Below are positions 18,463-27,821 of a DNA stretch of 64,000 nt, piece by piece. The translations under genes were made by a program, and so were the position numbers. Position 1 is the stretch's first letter, and every line of letters starts with the position of its first letter. Under the pieces are notes generated by a model. It saw nothing but the letters and a program-made list of their open reading frames with translations. It did not search any database and had not been told where the DNA came from. This stretch comes from Corynebacterium pseudotuberculosis (lineage in GTDB: Bacteria > Actinomycetota > Actinomycetes > Mycobacteriales > Mycobacteriaceae). Location of the stretch: NCBI RefSeq assembly GCF_002155265.1, contig NZ_CP021251.1, forward strand, positions 1,736,001 through 1,800,000. Direction: 5' to 3'.

Positions 18463-19821
18463 ATGTCTGACAACCCATTTCGCCCTGAAGGCGGCCGCCA
18501 TCACGTCGTCGTGATTGGCTCCGGCTTCGGTGGTCTATTCGCGGTTCAGAATCTCAAGGATGCTGACGTCGATATCACTTTGATCGATCGGACAAACCAC
18601 CATCTTTTCCAGCCACTGCTGTACCAAGTAGCAACCGGCATCCTTTCCTCGGGTGAAATTGCCCCGCAGACACGTCAGGTCCTGCTCAAGCAGGACAACG
18701 TCAATGTTGTCAAAGCCGAAGTCACCGACATTAATACCTCGGCGAAGACGGTATCTGCCTCACTTGGCGAGTATTCCAAAACCATCGAATACGATTCCCT
18801 AATCGTGGCTGCCGGCGCAGGACAATCCTATTTTGGTAATGACCACTTTGCGCAGCATGCCCCAGGTATGAAGACAATCGACGATGCCCTTGAACTACGC
18901 GCGCGTATTCTCGGGGCGTTTGAGCGAGCAGAAATTTGCGACGATCCGGTGGAGAGAGATCGTCTCCTCACATTTGTGATTGTCGGCGCAGGTCCTACAG
19001 GCGTTGAACTAGCAGGTCAGCTTGCTGAGATGGCTCACCGTACTTTGGCAGGCGAATACACCCGTTTCAACCCGGCCAACGCAAAGATCATCCTCATCGA
19101 CGGCGCACCTCAGATTTTGCCGCCTTTTGGTAAGCGACTCGGACGTAATGCCCAGCGTGAACTCGAAAAGATTGGTGTAACAGTCAAACTCAATGCAATC
19201 GTTACCGATCTTGATGAGGATTCAGTCACCTACAAATCCACGACGGATAACTCCACTCACACCATCAATTCTTTCTGCAAGATTTGGTCTGCGGGAGTCG
19301 CAGCTTCTCCCCTGGGCAAAGTTCTTGCCGACCAGCTTGAAGTAGAAGTTGATCGTGCCGGACGCGTTCCCGTTAATCCGGATCTCTCCGTAGGCAGCGA
19401 TAAAAATGTTTTTGTCATTGGTGACATGATGTCCTTGAATAATCTTCCTGGTGTTGCACAAACCGCTATCCAGGGCGGCGCGTATGTTGCAGAACAGATC
19501 GCGGCCGAGGTTGAGGGACGCAGTGCCGACGAGCGTGAACCTTTTGAATATTACGATAAAGGCTCCATGGCTACTGTCTCCCGGTTTAATGCCGTGGTAA
19601 AACTCGGAAAAGTTGAGGTCACGGGCTTTATCGGGTGGGCCATGTGGCTCTGCGTCCACCTCATGTTCCTCGTCGGCTTCCGCAACCGCGCTACTGCAGC
19701 GTTCTCATGGGGAATCAATGCACTGTCACGCAAGCGCTGGAACTTAGCGACTACTCGCCAACAGCTACACGCACGTGGCGCACTTGCTGAACAGGATAAA
19801 AACCTAGAAACAAAAAACTAG
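18463..19821 (+). CDS. ndh: Type II NADH dehydrogenase
   Basis: Non-proton-pumping NADH:menaquinone oxidoreductase, peripheral at the inner face of the membrane. The protein has 452 aa. Its FAD-binding loop is VVIGSGFGGLFAVQNL (residue 12), followed by the NADH-binding loop FVIVGAGPTGVELAGQLAEM (near 172) and the second FAD site KNVFVIGDMMSL (near 310). The C-terminal part has amphipathic and hydrophobic stretches (FIGWAMWLCVHLMFLVGFRNR) that attach it to the membrane. GAGGAGA stands just before the ATG. It diverges from the CFA-synthase-like gene with a 146-nt shared promoter region. Confidence 0.96.
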   Translation: MSDNPFRPEGGRHHVVVIGSGFGGLFAVQNLKDADVDITLIDRTNHHLFQPLLYQVATGILSSGEIAPQTRQVLLKQDNVNVVKAEVTDINTSAKTVSASLGEYSKTIEYDSLIVAAGAGQSYFGNDHFAQHAPGMKTIDDALELRARILGAFERAEICDDPVERDRLLTFVIVGAGPTGVELAGQLAEMAHRTLAGEYTRFNPANAKIILIDGAPQILPPFGKRLGRNAQRELEKIGVTVKLNAIVTDLDEDSVTYKSTTDNSTHTINSFCKIWSAGVAASPLGKVLADQLEVEVDRAGRVPVNPDLSVGSDKNVFVIGDMMSLNNLPGVAQTAIQGGAYVAEQIAAEVEGRSADEREPFEYYDKGSMATVSRFNAVVKLGKVEVTGFIGWAMWLCVHLMFLVGFRNRATAAFSWGINALSRKRWNLATTRQQLHARGALAEQDKNLETKN

Positions 19822-19845
19822 TAATCGAATTCCTGGGTAAGCTTT

Positions 19846-19886
19846 AAGCCCCTTGCTACATAGATATACATGTGACAAGGGGCCTT
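19846..19886. terminator. Bidirectional terminator
   Basis: AAGCCCCTTG (19846-19855) pairs with CAAGGGGCCTT (19876-19886, one bulged base) between the convergent ndh and methyltransferase genes. Confidence 0.78.
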
Positions 19887-19961
19887 CGCTACCTTGCATT
19901 ACTGCAAACTCCTGCCCCCCCCGAAAACATCACCGTAAAAATGGTTTTCGTGCTTTAGGCA

Positions 19962-20549
19962 TTAAGGTCTTTTACTCACAATGGAGACCAAGAATGTTGA
20001 GTCTTCCGATATAGGACGCAGATCCCATGATTCAAAGTTAGCGTCAATACTAAAACCGGCAGTGTTAAGGTCTTCAAAAAAATGTGGGAAAATGTACCCA
20101 CGTCCTGCGCCAAAGCCAAAGACGCATCTACCACCCACGGCTGTTGCATCATAGATATTTTTCAGAGCATCCACGCGTTTCTCTGGAGAGATAAAAGTCA
20201 GTACGTTTCCAGCACAAACTACGAGGTCAAATTCATTTTCAGGAACAGTCTCGCAACCTAAGTCAATGACATGCCATTCAGCTTGCGGGTAATTTAAACG
20301 TGCTTGGCTGATAAGGTAGTCGTCGATATCTACACCAACTACTGTATGCCCACGTTCGGAAAGATATCCACCAATTCTTCCCTGGCCACAGCCAGCATCT
20401 AGAATACGAGCTTTCCGTTGCGCCATGGCGTCGATAAGCCGAGCTTCACCTAGGATATCGTTTCCGGCGGCGGCTAAGTTATCCCATCTAGCCGCGTAGT
20501 TGCGGGAATGTTCAGGGTTACGTGCAATCATGTCTTTCCAGGTTGGCAT
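19962..20549 (-). CDS. Class I SAM-dependent methyltransferase, substrate unknown
   Basis: A 195-aa protein with a clean SAM site: ARILDAGCGQGRIGGYLSERG near residue 47 (motif I) and VVGVDIDDYLISQAR (motif II acidic residue). Motif IV is NEFDLVVCAGNVL near 110. The N-terminal 40 residues (MPTWKDMIARNPEHSRNYAARW) resemble small corynebacterial/mycobacterial methyltransferases annotated only by fold. It is transcribed away from corA. The substrate cannot be inferred from motifs or neighbours. Confidence 0.85.
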   Translation of the reverse strand: MPTWKDMIARNPEHSRNYAARWDNLAAAGNDILGEARLIDAMAQRKARILDAGCGQGRIGGYLSERGHTVVGVDIDDYLISQARLNYPQAEWHVIDLGCETVPENEFDLVVCAGNVLTFISPEKRVDALKNIYDATAVGGRCVFGFGAGRGYIFPHFFEDLNTAGFSIDANFESWDLRPISEDSTFLVSIVSKRP

Positions 20550-20608
20550 GTAAATAAGTTAAAACATGTGAATAAGCACAAAGACCATAAGTTTTAAGGA
20601 GTCTCTAG

Positions 20609-21679
20609 GTGCCTACGATAAGGCCACGTAAAGTGCATCAGTTTCCACCACACCGATCCACAATGCCGGTGGAAGAAATAACTGATCACTGCCGGATATA
20701 TGTTGATGGAAGCCTGCAATCAGACACGTTGACGCATAATGAGGCTCTTCAGAGGGTAAAAGAGCTCAATAAAAACGGCCATCATGCATTTGTATGGCTT
20801 TCCCTCGAAGAACCTACCCAGTCGCATATGCTCCAGCTCGCTGATGACTTTGGAATCCATGAGTTGATCGTTGAAGACGCTGTTGCAGCGCATCAACGCC
20901 CAAAGGTTGAGCGTTATGATGATCAGCTTTTCATCGTGGTTCGATCCGTTGTCTACCGGGATCATGAGACCGTAGATGACGCCTCCGATATCATTAACAC
21001 CGGCGAGGTACAGATGCTCGTCAGCAGCGATTTCATTATCACCATTCGGCATAAAACGAAACTTCCTCTCCTCGACGCTCGGCTCGATACACCTGAGGAG
21101 GTTAACGCCTATGGGCCGATGGGTATCGCTTGGGCGTGGTCAGATCATTTAGTAGATAACTACATCCGTATTGTCGGCGAGCTTAGCCAAGATGTGGACG
21201 AGCTGGAAGAAGTCTTTACTCCAGGTAGTACTTTTAACATCGAACAGATTTATATGCTGAAGAGGGAAATCCTTGAAATGCGGCATTCTGTTGACCCTTT
21301 GGATCCAGCATTTCGCCTGATGATCGGAGCTAATAAAGACATAATTAATAAGCAGCTTCGATCATACTTACGCGACGTCCTAGATCACATCATGGTAGTT
21401 AAAGACCAGGTGACCAGTTTTGATGAGCGCCTCTCTGCGCTTATCGACGCAGGCGTGGCCAAGATTACTCTCCAACAAAATTCCGACATGCGCGCCATCT
21501 CTGCTTATGTGGGCATGGCAGCTGTCCCCACGCTTATCGCTGGTGTTTATGGGATGAATTTTGGACACATGCCCGAACTAGGTTCTCAGTACGGCTACTA
21601 CATAGTCATCGCCGTGATGGTAGGTATTGTGATGTGGCTATGGTGGTACTTTAAGAAGATGCGATGGCTAGATAAGTAA
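20609..21679 (+). CDS. corA: CorA-type magnesium/cobalt transporter
   Basis: Homopentameric divalent-cation channel for Mg2+ (some family members carry Co2+ or Ni2+). The 356-aa protein has the large N-terminal cytoplasmic domain and a long helix before the pore. The two C-terminal membrane segments are at about 293-313 and 326-347, with the selectivity motif YGMNFGHMPEL between them. The tail is basic (KKMRWLDK). The start is the GTG at 20609 with AAGGAG 7 nt upstream. Cobalt uptake would suit the cobalamin genes 11 kb away, but nothing in the sequence links them. Confidence 0.93.
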   Translation: MPTIRPRKVHQFPPHRSTMPVEEITDHCRIYVDGSLQSDTLTHNEALQRVKELNKNGHHAFVWLSLEEPTQSHMLQLADDFGIHELIVEDAVAAHQRPKVERYDDQLFIVVRSVVYRDHETVDDASDIINTGEVQMLVSSDFIITIRHKTKLPLLDARLDTPEEVNAYGPMGIAWAWSDHLVDNYIRIVGELSQDVDELEEVFTPGSTFNIEQIYMLKREILEMRHSVDPLDPAFRLMIGANKDIINKQLRSYLRDVLDHIMVVKDQVTSFDERLSALIDAGVAKITLQQNSDMRAISAYVGMAAVPTLIAGVYGMNFGHMPELGSQYGYYIVIAVMVGIVMWLWWYFKKMRWLDK

Positions 21680-21754
21680 GCAACCTGCTAATCCGACATC
21701 GCATTCTCCAACATCTTCCGGCCGTCACGTCGTATGCCTATATATCAAGGGCTA

Positions 21755-22255
21755 TCACTGCGTTGCACTGATATTGAACTTGTCTTTCTTGGGTGCTTCA
21801 GGTTGGGGTGTGATAACGATTGTGCGAAGAGTCGCCCGCGCCACGAGCTTGTGTCGGTGATACAGATCGATTCCTATAAGTTGGCTAGTGCGACCTGGAT
21901 GGATCACCTTCGCTTCTACGTCGATAACCCCTGCGCTAACCGTTCCCAAAAAATCCGTCGTACAATTAGCCCCGACAACGAGCTTCCCATTAGCGGCGAT
22001 AATGCCAGCTACCGACCCAACGGTTTCCGCTAGCGATGAATGCACACCGCCATTTACCATTCCAGAGACCTGAAGGTGAGCATCGCTAACCGGCAGCTCT
22101 GCTTTTACCGACTGCGGTGTTATCTCTGTAAAACGTAGTCCAAGTGTTTTACTAAAACCTTCGCTGAGAGAATTAAACTGATCAAGCTGCTCAATGCTCA
22201 AACCACACTGATTGAGATCCTTGAGCATTTCCAACATTTTTGTTCCGTTGCCCAT
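21755..22255 (-). CDS. PaaI-like hotdog-fold thioesterase
   Basis: A 166-aa protein with the hotdog thioesterase pattern: SGMVNGGVHSSLAETVGSVAG near residue 65 holds the G-x-HG-like turn and catalytic acidic residue region. GANCTTDFLGTVSAGVIDVEAKVIHPGR (near 95-120) is the second conserved strand pair. These enzymes cleave acyl-CoA or aryl-CoA thioesters; the substrate is not readable. It diverges from gnd and is convergent with corA. There is no sign of an operon partner. Confidence 0.85.
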   Translation of the reverse strand: MGNGTKMLEMLKDLNQCGLSIEQLDQFNSLSEGFSKTLGLRFTEITPQSVKAELPVSDAHLQVSGMVNGGVHSSLAETVGSVAGIIAANGKLVVGANCTTDFLGTVSAGVIDVEAKVIHPGRTSQLIGIDLYHRHKLVARATLRTIVITPQPEAPKKDKFNISATQ

Positions 22256-22419
22256 ACGCCCTAATGTAACCGATTCATACAGTCTCCGCAGGTTTTATTG
22301 TCCGATCGGACAGAAATGCGATAGAGATCCATCACAAAACAACGCAAACAGGCGCATTATGCGCCTGTTACATGACACTGTTGTGTCCTTTTATCGCCCG
22401 AGGGGTATCCTCTGGAGTT

Positions 22420-23877
22420 ATGACTGATCAATCCAACTTGGCACAAATCGGAGTTGTCGGACTTGCGGTGATGGGATCAAACCTCGCTCGTAATTTTGCA
22501 CATAAAGGACACACCGTAGCTGTCTATAACCGCAGCGCTGCAAAAACCCACACGTTGATGCAGGAACACGGCTCTGAAGGAAATTTCATTCCTTCAGAGA
22601 CAATTGAGGAATTCGTTGCTTCGTTGGAGAAACCGCGCCGGGCAATCATCATGGTTCAGGCAGGTGCTGCTACTGATGCTGTAATCAACCAACTGGCAGA
22701 CGCTATGGAACCAGGCGATATCATTATCGACGGTGGTAATTCCTTGTACACGGACACAATCCGTCGAGAAAAAGAAATTGCCGCACGCGGTCTCAACTTT
22801 GTAGGCGCAGGAATCTCAGGCGGCGAAGAAGGTGCTCTTAATGGCCCATCCATCATGCCAGGAGGTCCAGCAGAGTCGTGGGATGCACTAGGTCCTCTCT
22901 TAGAATCCATCTCTGCCGTCGTCGATGGAACTCCTTGCGTAACTCACATCGGTCCAGATGGCGCAGGGCACTTTGTCAAGATGGTTCATAATGGAATCGA
23001 ATACGCTGACATGCAGGTCATTGGCGAGGCTTATCAGTTACTGCGCTATGCAGCTGGTATGGAACCTGCGGAAATCGCTGAGATTTTCAAGACTTGGAAT
23101 AAGGGCGACCTTGACTCGTATCTCATTGAGATTACCGCTGAGGTGCTATCCCAGGTTGATGCAGAAACTGGTCAACCACTTATCGATGTTATCGTCGATG
23201 CTGCCGGACAGAAAGGAACGGGCCGCTGGACTGTAAAGGCAGCGCTCGACTTAGGAATCCCGGTAACAGGTATCGGAGAAGCCGTTTTCGCTCGTGCCCT
23301 CTCTGGAGCAGCCAAGCAGCGCGCTGCAACTATTGGAAGCCTCCCTTCCGGAACGCTTCTTACCCTAGACAAGCTAGACACAGACAAAGAGACATTTGTA
23401 GAGGATGTTCGTCGTGCGCTGTACGCATCTAAGCTTGTTGCATATGCCCAGGGATTTGATGAGATCCAGGCCGGCTCCGAAGAGCACGATTGGTCTGTAG
23501 ACCCTCGAGACTTAGCTACAATTTGGCGCGGCGGATGCATTATTCGAGCAAAATTCCTCAATCGTATCCGTGAGGCTTACGACGCAGACTCGTCTCTGCC
23601 GTCGCTTCTTCTAGATCCCTATTTCAAAGCTGAGCTTGGTGGTCTTGTAGATTCCTGGCGTCGAGTGGTTGTCGCTGCCACTCAGCTAGGTCTTCCCGTC
23701 CCAGTTTTTACTTCTTCACTTTCCTACTACGATTCGCTTCGTGCAGAACGTTTACCTGCGGCACTCATTCAGGGACAGCGCGATTTCTTCGGCGCCCACA
23801 CATATAAACGAGTGGATAAAGAAGGCACGTTCCATACGCAGTGGTCCGGAGACCGTAGCGAGATTGAAACGTCTTAA
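22420..23877 (+). CDS. gnd: 6-phosphogluconate dehydrogenase, decarboxylating
   Basis: Pentose-phosphate pathway enzyme making ribulose 5-phosphate, CO2 and NADPH. The 485-aa protein has the NADP-binding IGVVGLAVMGSNLARNFAHKG near its start, GISGGEEGALNGPSIMPGG near residue 130 and the catalytic HFVKMVHNGIEYADMQVIGEAY near 185. The frame opens at 22372, but the family start MTDQSNLAQIGVVG is the ATG at 22420, closely preceded by GGAG. It stands alone between the divergent thioesterase and a terminator. Confidence 0.96.
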   Translation: MTDQSNLAQIGVVGLAVMGSNLARNFAHKGHTVAVYNRSAAKTHTLMQEHGSEGNFIPSETIEEFVASLEKPRRAIIMVQAGAATDAVINQLADAMEPGDIIIDGGNSLYTDTIRREKEIAARGLNFVGAGISGGEEGALNGPSIMPGGPAESWDALGPLLESISAVVDGTPCVTHIGPDGAGHFVKMVHNGIEYADMQVIGEAYQLLRYAAGMEPAEIAEIFKTWNKGDLDSYLIEITAEVLSQVDAETGQPLIDVIVDAAGQKGTGRWTVKAALDLGIPVTGIGEAVFARALSGAAKQRAATIGSLPSGTLLTLDKLDTDKETFVEDVRRALYASKLVAYAQGFDEIQAGSEEHDWSVDPRDLATIWRGGCIIRAKFLNRIREAYDADSSLPSLLLDPYFKAELGGLVDSWRRVVVAATQLGLPVPVFTSSLSYYDSLRAERLPAALIQGQRDFFGAHTYKRVDKEGTFHTQWSGDRSEIETS

Positions 23878-23905
23878 AGCTATTTACACTACTTTTACAT
23901 GAGCA

Positions 23906-23955
23906 AAAAGCACCTGTTCCTACGTCATACTAGACAACACAGGACGGGTGCTTTT
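23906..23955. terminator. Terminator after gnd
   Basis: AAAAGCACC near 23906-23914 pairs with GGTGCTTTT ending at 23955. Extra pairing occurs inside (GTTCCT with AGGAC). The following TTTTGTT gives a T-rich tail. Confidence 0.75.
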
Positions 23956-24000
23956 GTTCTAAAATCAGCTAAATCCCCGTAGCAGGCTAGACTCAATACA

Positions 24001-25353
24001 ATGACTTCATTCTCCGACCTCGGATTACCGGTGTCCATTGTCCATGTGCTCAATCGCCAAGGAATAACCGCACCGTTTCCTATCCAAGAGGCTGCCATCC
24101 CAGATGCTCTCAAAGGGCGAGATGTCCTTGGGCGCGGCCCAACGGGTTCGGGGAAAACCTTCACCTTTGGTCTTCCTATGATCGCAGCACTAGCTAAGAC
24201 TGGGGCCTCGCTTCCGGGGCATCCTCGTGGTTTGATTCTGGTGCCCACAAGAGAATTGGCAGCTCAAGTACGTGAGCGTCTCGACGAACCCGCTGCTGCT
24301 TTGGGTCTCAGAATTCTCGATGTTGTTGGCGGTGTCAGCATTAACCGCCATATAACGGCATTTGCAGCCCCTGTCGACATTCTCGTGGCGACACCAGGAC
24401 GCGCACAAGATCTTGTGAACAATAAAAAACTCTTCCTTGATAAAGTCCTGATCACTACTCTCGACGAAGCTGATCAGATGGCAGACATGGGGTTTCTTCC
24501 ACAAGTTCTTAAACTCCTTGAACTTACTCCCCGCGATGCTCAGCGCCTACTTTTTTCCGCGACCCTAGACGGTGACGTTAATAAGCTTGTCGAGCGTTTC
24601 ATGCATGACCCCGTAACGCATTCCACTGCGGAGGTAGCAGCCGCCGTGGACACCATGACGCATTACCGTTTGCATGTGGGCGATCGGGACTCCCGGAATG
24701 ACGTCGTCCTGCGTATTGCGGGGCGTATCGGAAAAACGATCATGTTTATGAGAACCAAGCATGGTGTGGATCGTCAAGTGAAAAAACTACGGCGCATCGG
24801 TATTAACGCTGTCGGTATTCACGGTGATAAAGACCAGAATACCCGTACAAATGCCATCACAGGCTTTTCAGATGGGTCGGTACCAGTTCTAGTGGCTACT
24901 GATATAGCAGCTCGAGGAATAGATATCGGAGACGTTGACCTCGTTGTTCACGTCGATCCTCCAGCAGAGCACAAAGCCTACCTACACCGTGCAGGACGCA
25001 CAGCCAGGGCGGGTTCTTCGGGGACAGTAGTTACCCTTGTTATGGAAGAACAGATACAAGAAGTAGATACCCTACTGCATAAAGCTGGTGTGAACGCAGA
25101 GTCTCTGGAAGTATCAGCAAATTCCCCAGAGCTAGTCCACATCACCGGGGCGCAAAAAATTACGGGAGAACCTTTACCCCCGTTCGGTGCGGCGCAGCCA
25201 CAACAACGACAAAAGAAGTCACAATCAACAAAAAACAGCGCAACGCGTCGTAGAAAGCCTCAACGGCAACGTACCGCGTCTAAGTCTCGTGGTAGCGCTG
25301 CGAGTTTTAGAGGAAAAAATAAGAAAGATGGACAACGCGGTGGGCGTAGCTAA
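24001..25353 (+). CDS. DEAD-box RNA helicase
   Basis: ATP-dependent RNA helicase of the RhlE/DeaD type, 450 aa. Helicase motifs in order are the Q-motif region ITAPFPIQEAAIPDAL (residue 19), Walker A GPTGSGKT (near 45), PTRELA (near 82), ATPGR (near 130) and DEAD in TLDEADQM (near 157). SAT (near 188), VATDIAARGIDIGDVD (near 300) and HRAGRTARAG (near 328) follow. The last 65 residues are very basic (RRRKPQRQRTASKSRG), a likely RNA-binding tail. The ATG at 24001 is the natural start. The next gene begins 15 nt later, so co-transcription with the CNNM pair is likely. Confidence 0.92.
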   Translation: MTSFSDLGLPVSIVHVLNRQGITAPFPIQEAAIPDALKGRDVLGRGPTGSGKTFTFGLPMIAALAKTGASLPGHPRGLILVPTRELAAQVRERLDEPAAALGLRILDVVGGVSINRHITAFAAPVDILVATPGRAQDLVNNKKLFLDKVLITTLDEADQMADMGFLPQVLKLLELTPRDAQRLLFSATLDGDVNKLVERFMHDPVTHSTAEVAAAVDTMTHYRLHVGDRDSRNDVVLRIAGRIGKTIMFMRTKHGVDRQVKKLRRIGINAVGIHGDKDQNTRTNAITGFSDGSVPVLVATDIAARGIDIGDVDLVVHVDPPAEHKAYLHRAGRTARAGSSGTVVTLVMEEQIQEVDTLLHKAGVNAESLEVSANSPELVHITGAQKITGEPLPPFGAAQPQQRQKKSQSTKNSATRRRKPQRQRTASKSRGSAASFRGKNKKDGQRGGRS

Positions 25354-25368
25354 TCCCCTCATCTAACA

Positions 25369-26772
25369 ATGGACATATTGATAAGCATCCTTTCACTTTT
25401 TGGCTTCGTGCTCCTAACAACAAGCACCGGCTTATTCGTTGCTGTCGAGTTCGCGCTCACTGGTCTCGAACGCTCAACGATTGAAAACGACGTACGCGAA
25501 CGCGGGGATAAGAAGTCACTGGCAGTTCAGCGCGACTATCAAAACCTCTCCTTCGTTCTTTCTGGGGCACAGCTTGGTATTACGATCACTACACTTGCCA
25601 CGGGCTACCTAGCAGAGCCTGTTCTAGCCAAGTTTCTTACACCTCTTTTGGCATTCTTCGGGCTGCCGCATACTGCAAGTACTGCAGTCGCCTTAATCTT
25701 GGCGCTTGTCATTGCAACTCTGCTGTCCATGGTTTTTGGTGAGTTAGTCCCCAAAAATATTGCGATTACCAATCCGCTTGGCACAGCACGCCATGTTGTT
25801 GGCCCCGTCAATGCTTTCAATACCGTATTTAAAGGTTTTATCAATACCTTAAATAAGTCAGCGAACTGGACAGTACGTAAACTCGGCATCGAGCCAGCGG
25901 ATGAGCTGGCAACAGCCCGGTCCACCCAAGAATTAACTGCATTAGTTCGTAGCTCTGCGGAAACAGGCGATATAGATGAAAATACTGCTCTTGTTTTAGA
26001 CCGATCTTTAAAGTTTGGTGAGACCACCGCAGAGGAACTCATGACGCCTCGGTCTACGGTAGAGACTCTCAGCGAAGATTCTACAGTTATTGATTTAATC
26101 AATCTTGCTATTGAAACTGGCCATTCGCGTTTCCCCGTTATCCGAGGTGATCTCGATGACACAATTGGTGTTGTTCACTTTAAAGACGCTTTTTCTGTTC
26201 CAAAGGAACAGCGCCACTCCGTTCTTTTGCACTCATTGGCTCGTCCGGTTCCCATAGTTCCGGCTAGTCTCGACGGCGATTCTGTACTTAATGCTGTTAG
26301 ATCTGCAGGTTCACAGATTATTTTGGTTGCCGATGAGTACGGTGGTACCGCAGGATTGATCACTATCGAAGACGTGGTTGAAGAAATTTTGGGAGAAGTT
26401 TACGACGAACACGACGATGCAGAATCTGAGCGAGATTTCCAGCGTTTTGGTTCCAGTTGGGAGGTATCTGGGTTAGTTAGACTTGATGAACTCGCTGAAA
26501 AAGTCGGCTATTTCGCTCCCGAAGGTCCCTATGAAACGCTCGGAGGCCTAGTCATGTGCGTTCTGGGACGCATACCAAAAGTTAATGATGAGATTCTTGT
26601 ACCTGAGAGTGATAACCCGCTGCTTGCAGAGTTTGAGTCCGGATATAAGGGGCGATGGGTAGCCAAAGTAACTGTCATGGAAGATAGACGAGTAGATAGA
26701 GTTATTCTCTCCCCTATTACGGACGAGGAAGCCACTCGTTTTATTAGTTCAACCGAGGAGGATAACTCATGA
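25369..26772 (+). CDS. CNNM/HlyC-CorC family membrane protein (DUF21 + CBS pair + CorC_HlyC)
   Basis: A 467-aa membrane protein: DUF21 domain with four hydrophobic segments in the first 200 residues (FVAVEFALTGLERSTIE at the start, MVFGELVPKNIAI near 118). Two CBS repeats (about 215-335; MTPRSTVETLSE, ADEYGGTAGLITIEDVVEEILG) and a C-terminal CorC_HlyC domain (about 355-440) follow. The family is linked to Mg2+/divalent-cation export and resistance; the name haemolysin is historical. It overlaps the next paralogue by 4 nt (ATGA). Confidence 0.9.
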   Translation: MDILISILSLFGFVLLTTSTGLFVAVEFALTGLERSTIENDVRERGDKKSLAVQRDYQNLSFVLSGAQLGITITTLATGYLAEPVLAKFLTPLLAFFGLPHTASTAVALILALVIATLLSMVFGELVPKNIAITNPLGTARHVVGPVNAFNTVFKGFINTLNKSANWTVRKLGIEPADELATARSTQELTALVRSSAETGDIDENTALVLDRSLKFGETTAEELMTPRSTVETLSEDSTVIDLINLAIETGHSRFPVIRGDLDDTIGVVHFKDAFSVPKEQRHSVLLHSLARPVPIVPASLDGDSVLNAVRSAGSQIILVADEYGGTAGLITIEDVVEEILGEVYDEHDDAESERDFQRFGSSWEVSGLVRLDELAEKVGYFAPEGPYETLGGLVMCVLGRIPKVNDEILVPESDNPLLAEFESGYKGRWVAKVTVMEDRRVDRVILSPITDEEATRFISSTEEDNS

Positions 26773-27821
26773 ACCTCCTCACAGCTATCGTATTAATAGT
26801 TGTTTTATTGTTAGCAAACGCTTATTTTGTCGCGGCTGAGTTCGCTTTGATCTCTTCACGGAAAGACCGCATCGAAAACCTCATTTCACAAGGACGACCC
26901 GGGGCAAAACGGGTGTTATACGCCACCGAGCATCTCTCCATCATGTTGGCTGCTTGCCAATTTGGTATCACGATTTGTTCCTTGATCCTGGGTAAAGTGG
27001 CTGAACCAGCTATCGCCCGTTTTATCGAAGGACCTTTTGCTTCTCTAGGGTTATCTGCGCACCTTTTGCATCCCACCTCTTTTGTCATCGCCTTAGGTAT
27101 TATTACGTTCCTCCACATTCTCTTCGGCGAGATGGTCCCTAAAAATATTTCACTAGCAGGCCCCGAAACACTTGCATTGTGGCTTGTCCCCACGCTTATT
27201 GTCTTTTGCAAGTTAACTCGACCATTCTTAGTTTTGATGAACTGGTCTGCTCGAATCACGTTAAAGGCGTTCGGCATTGAACAAAAAGACGAGCTTGATT
27301 CCACCGTCGATCCAAATCAATTAGCCACGATGATTTCTGAATCACGCTCCGAAGGCTTTCTGGATGCGGAAGAGCATGCCCGTCTTAATAACGCACTCAG
27401 AGTGGAGGATCGCTCTATAAAAGAAGCTCTTATTCCACTATCCAGGGTAAGAACTCTTGACTTTGGTACCCGTGGTCCTAAGCTGAGTGACCTTGAACAA
27501 GCCGTCGCAGAGACTGGTTTTTCTCGCTTTCCGGTAATGGGTAAAGATGGCTCGTATATCGGTTACGTCCATGTCAAAGATATTTTGGACCGTTTTGATA
27601 CCGATACTCCAGACCACATCATCCATCGCTCAGAAATTAGACCACTAACTATCGTCGCTGCTACTGGCACGATGGATGAAGCTCTCCAACTAATGCATAA
27701 AAAATCAGCCCACATGGCGCAAGTCCGCGATCGAGGATTACTGCTGGGCGTAATCACCCTAGAAGATCTTATCGAGGAATACGTAGGGACATTCTCCGAC
27801 TGGACTCACGAGCAGGGATGA
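26769..27821 (+). CDS. Second CNNM/CorC-type protein, without the C-terminal CorC_HlyC domain
   Basis: A 350-aa paralogue of the preceding gene, with the DUF21 membrane domain (VAAEFALISSRKDRIEN near residue 18, ILFGEMVPKNISLAG near 118). A CBS pair (about 205-340; LIPLSRVRTLDF, LLLGVITLEDLIEEYVGTF) comes next. The chain ends right after the second CBS, so the CorC_HlyC transporter-associated domain is absent. Tandem long/short pairs of this kind are common in actinobacteria. The two overlap by ATGA, which suggests coupled translation and perhaps a heteromeric transporter. The stop also overlaps the start of the next, frame-broken gene. Confidence 0.9.
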   Translation: MNLLTAIVLIVVLLLANAYFVAAEFALISSRKDRIENLISQGRPGAKRVLYATEHLSIMLAACQFGITICSLILGKVAEPAIARFIEGPFASLGLSAHLLHPTSFVIALGIITFLHILFGEMVPKNISLAGPETLALWLVPTLIVFCKLTRPFLVLMNWSARITLKAFGIEQKDELDSTVDPNQLATMISESRSEGFLDAEEHARLNNALRVEDRSIKEALIPLSRVRTLDFGTRGPKLSDLEQAVAETGFSRFPVMGKDGSYIGYVHVKDILDRFDTDTPDHIIHRSEIRPLTIVAATGTMDEALQLMHKKSAHMAQVRDRGLLLGVITLEDLIEEYVGTFSDWTHEQG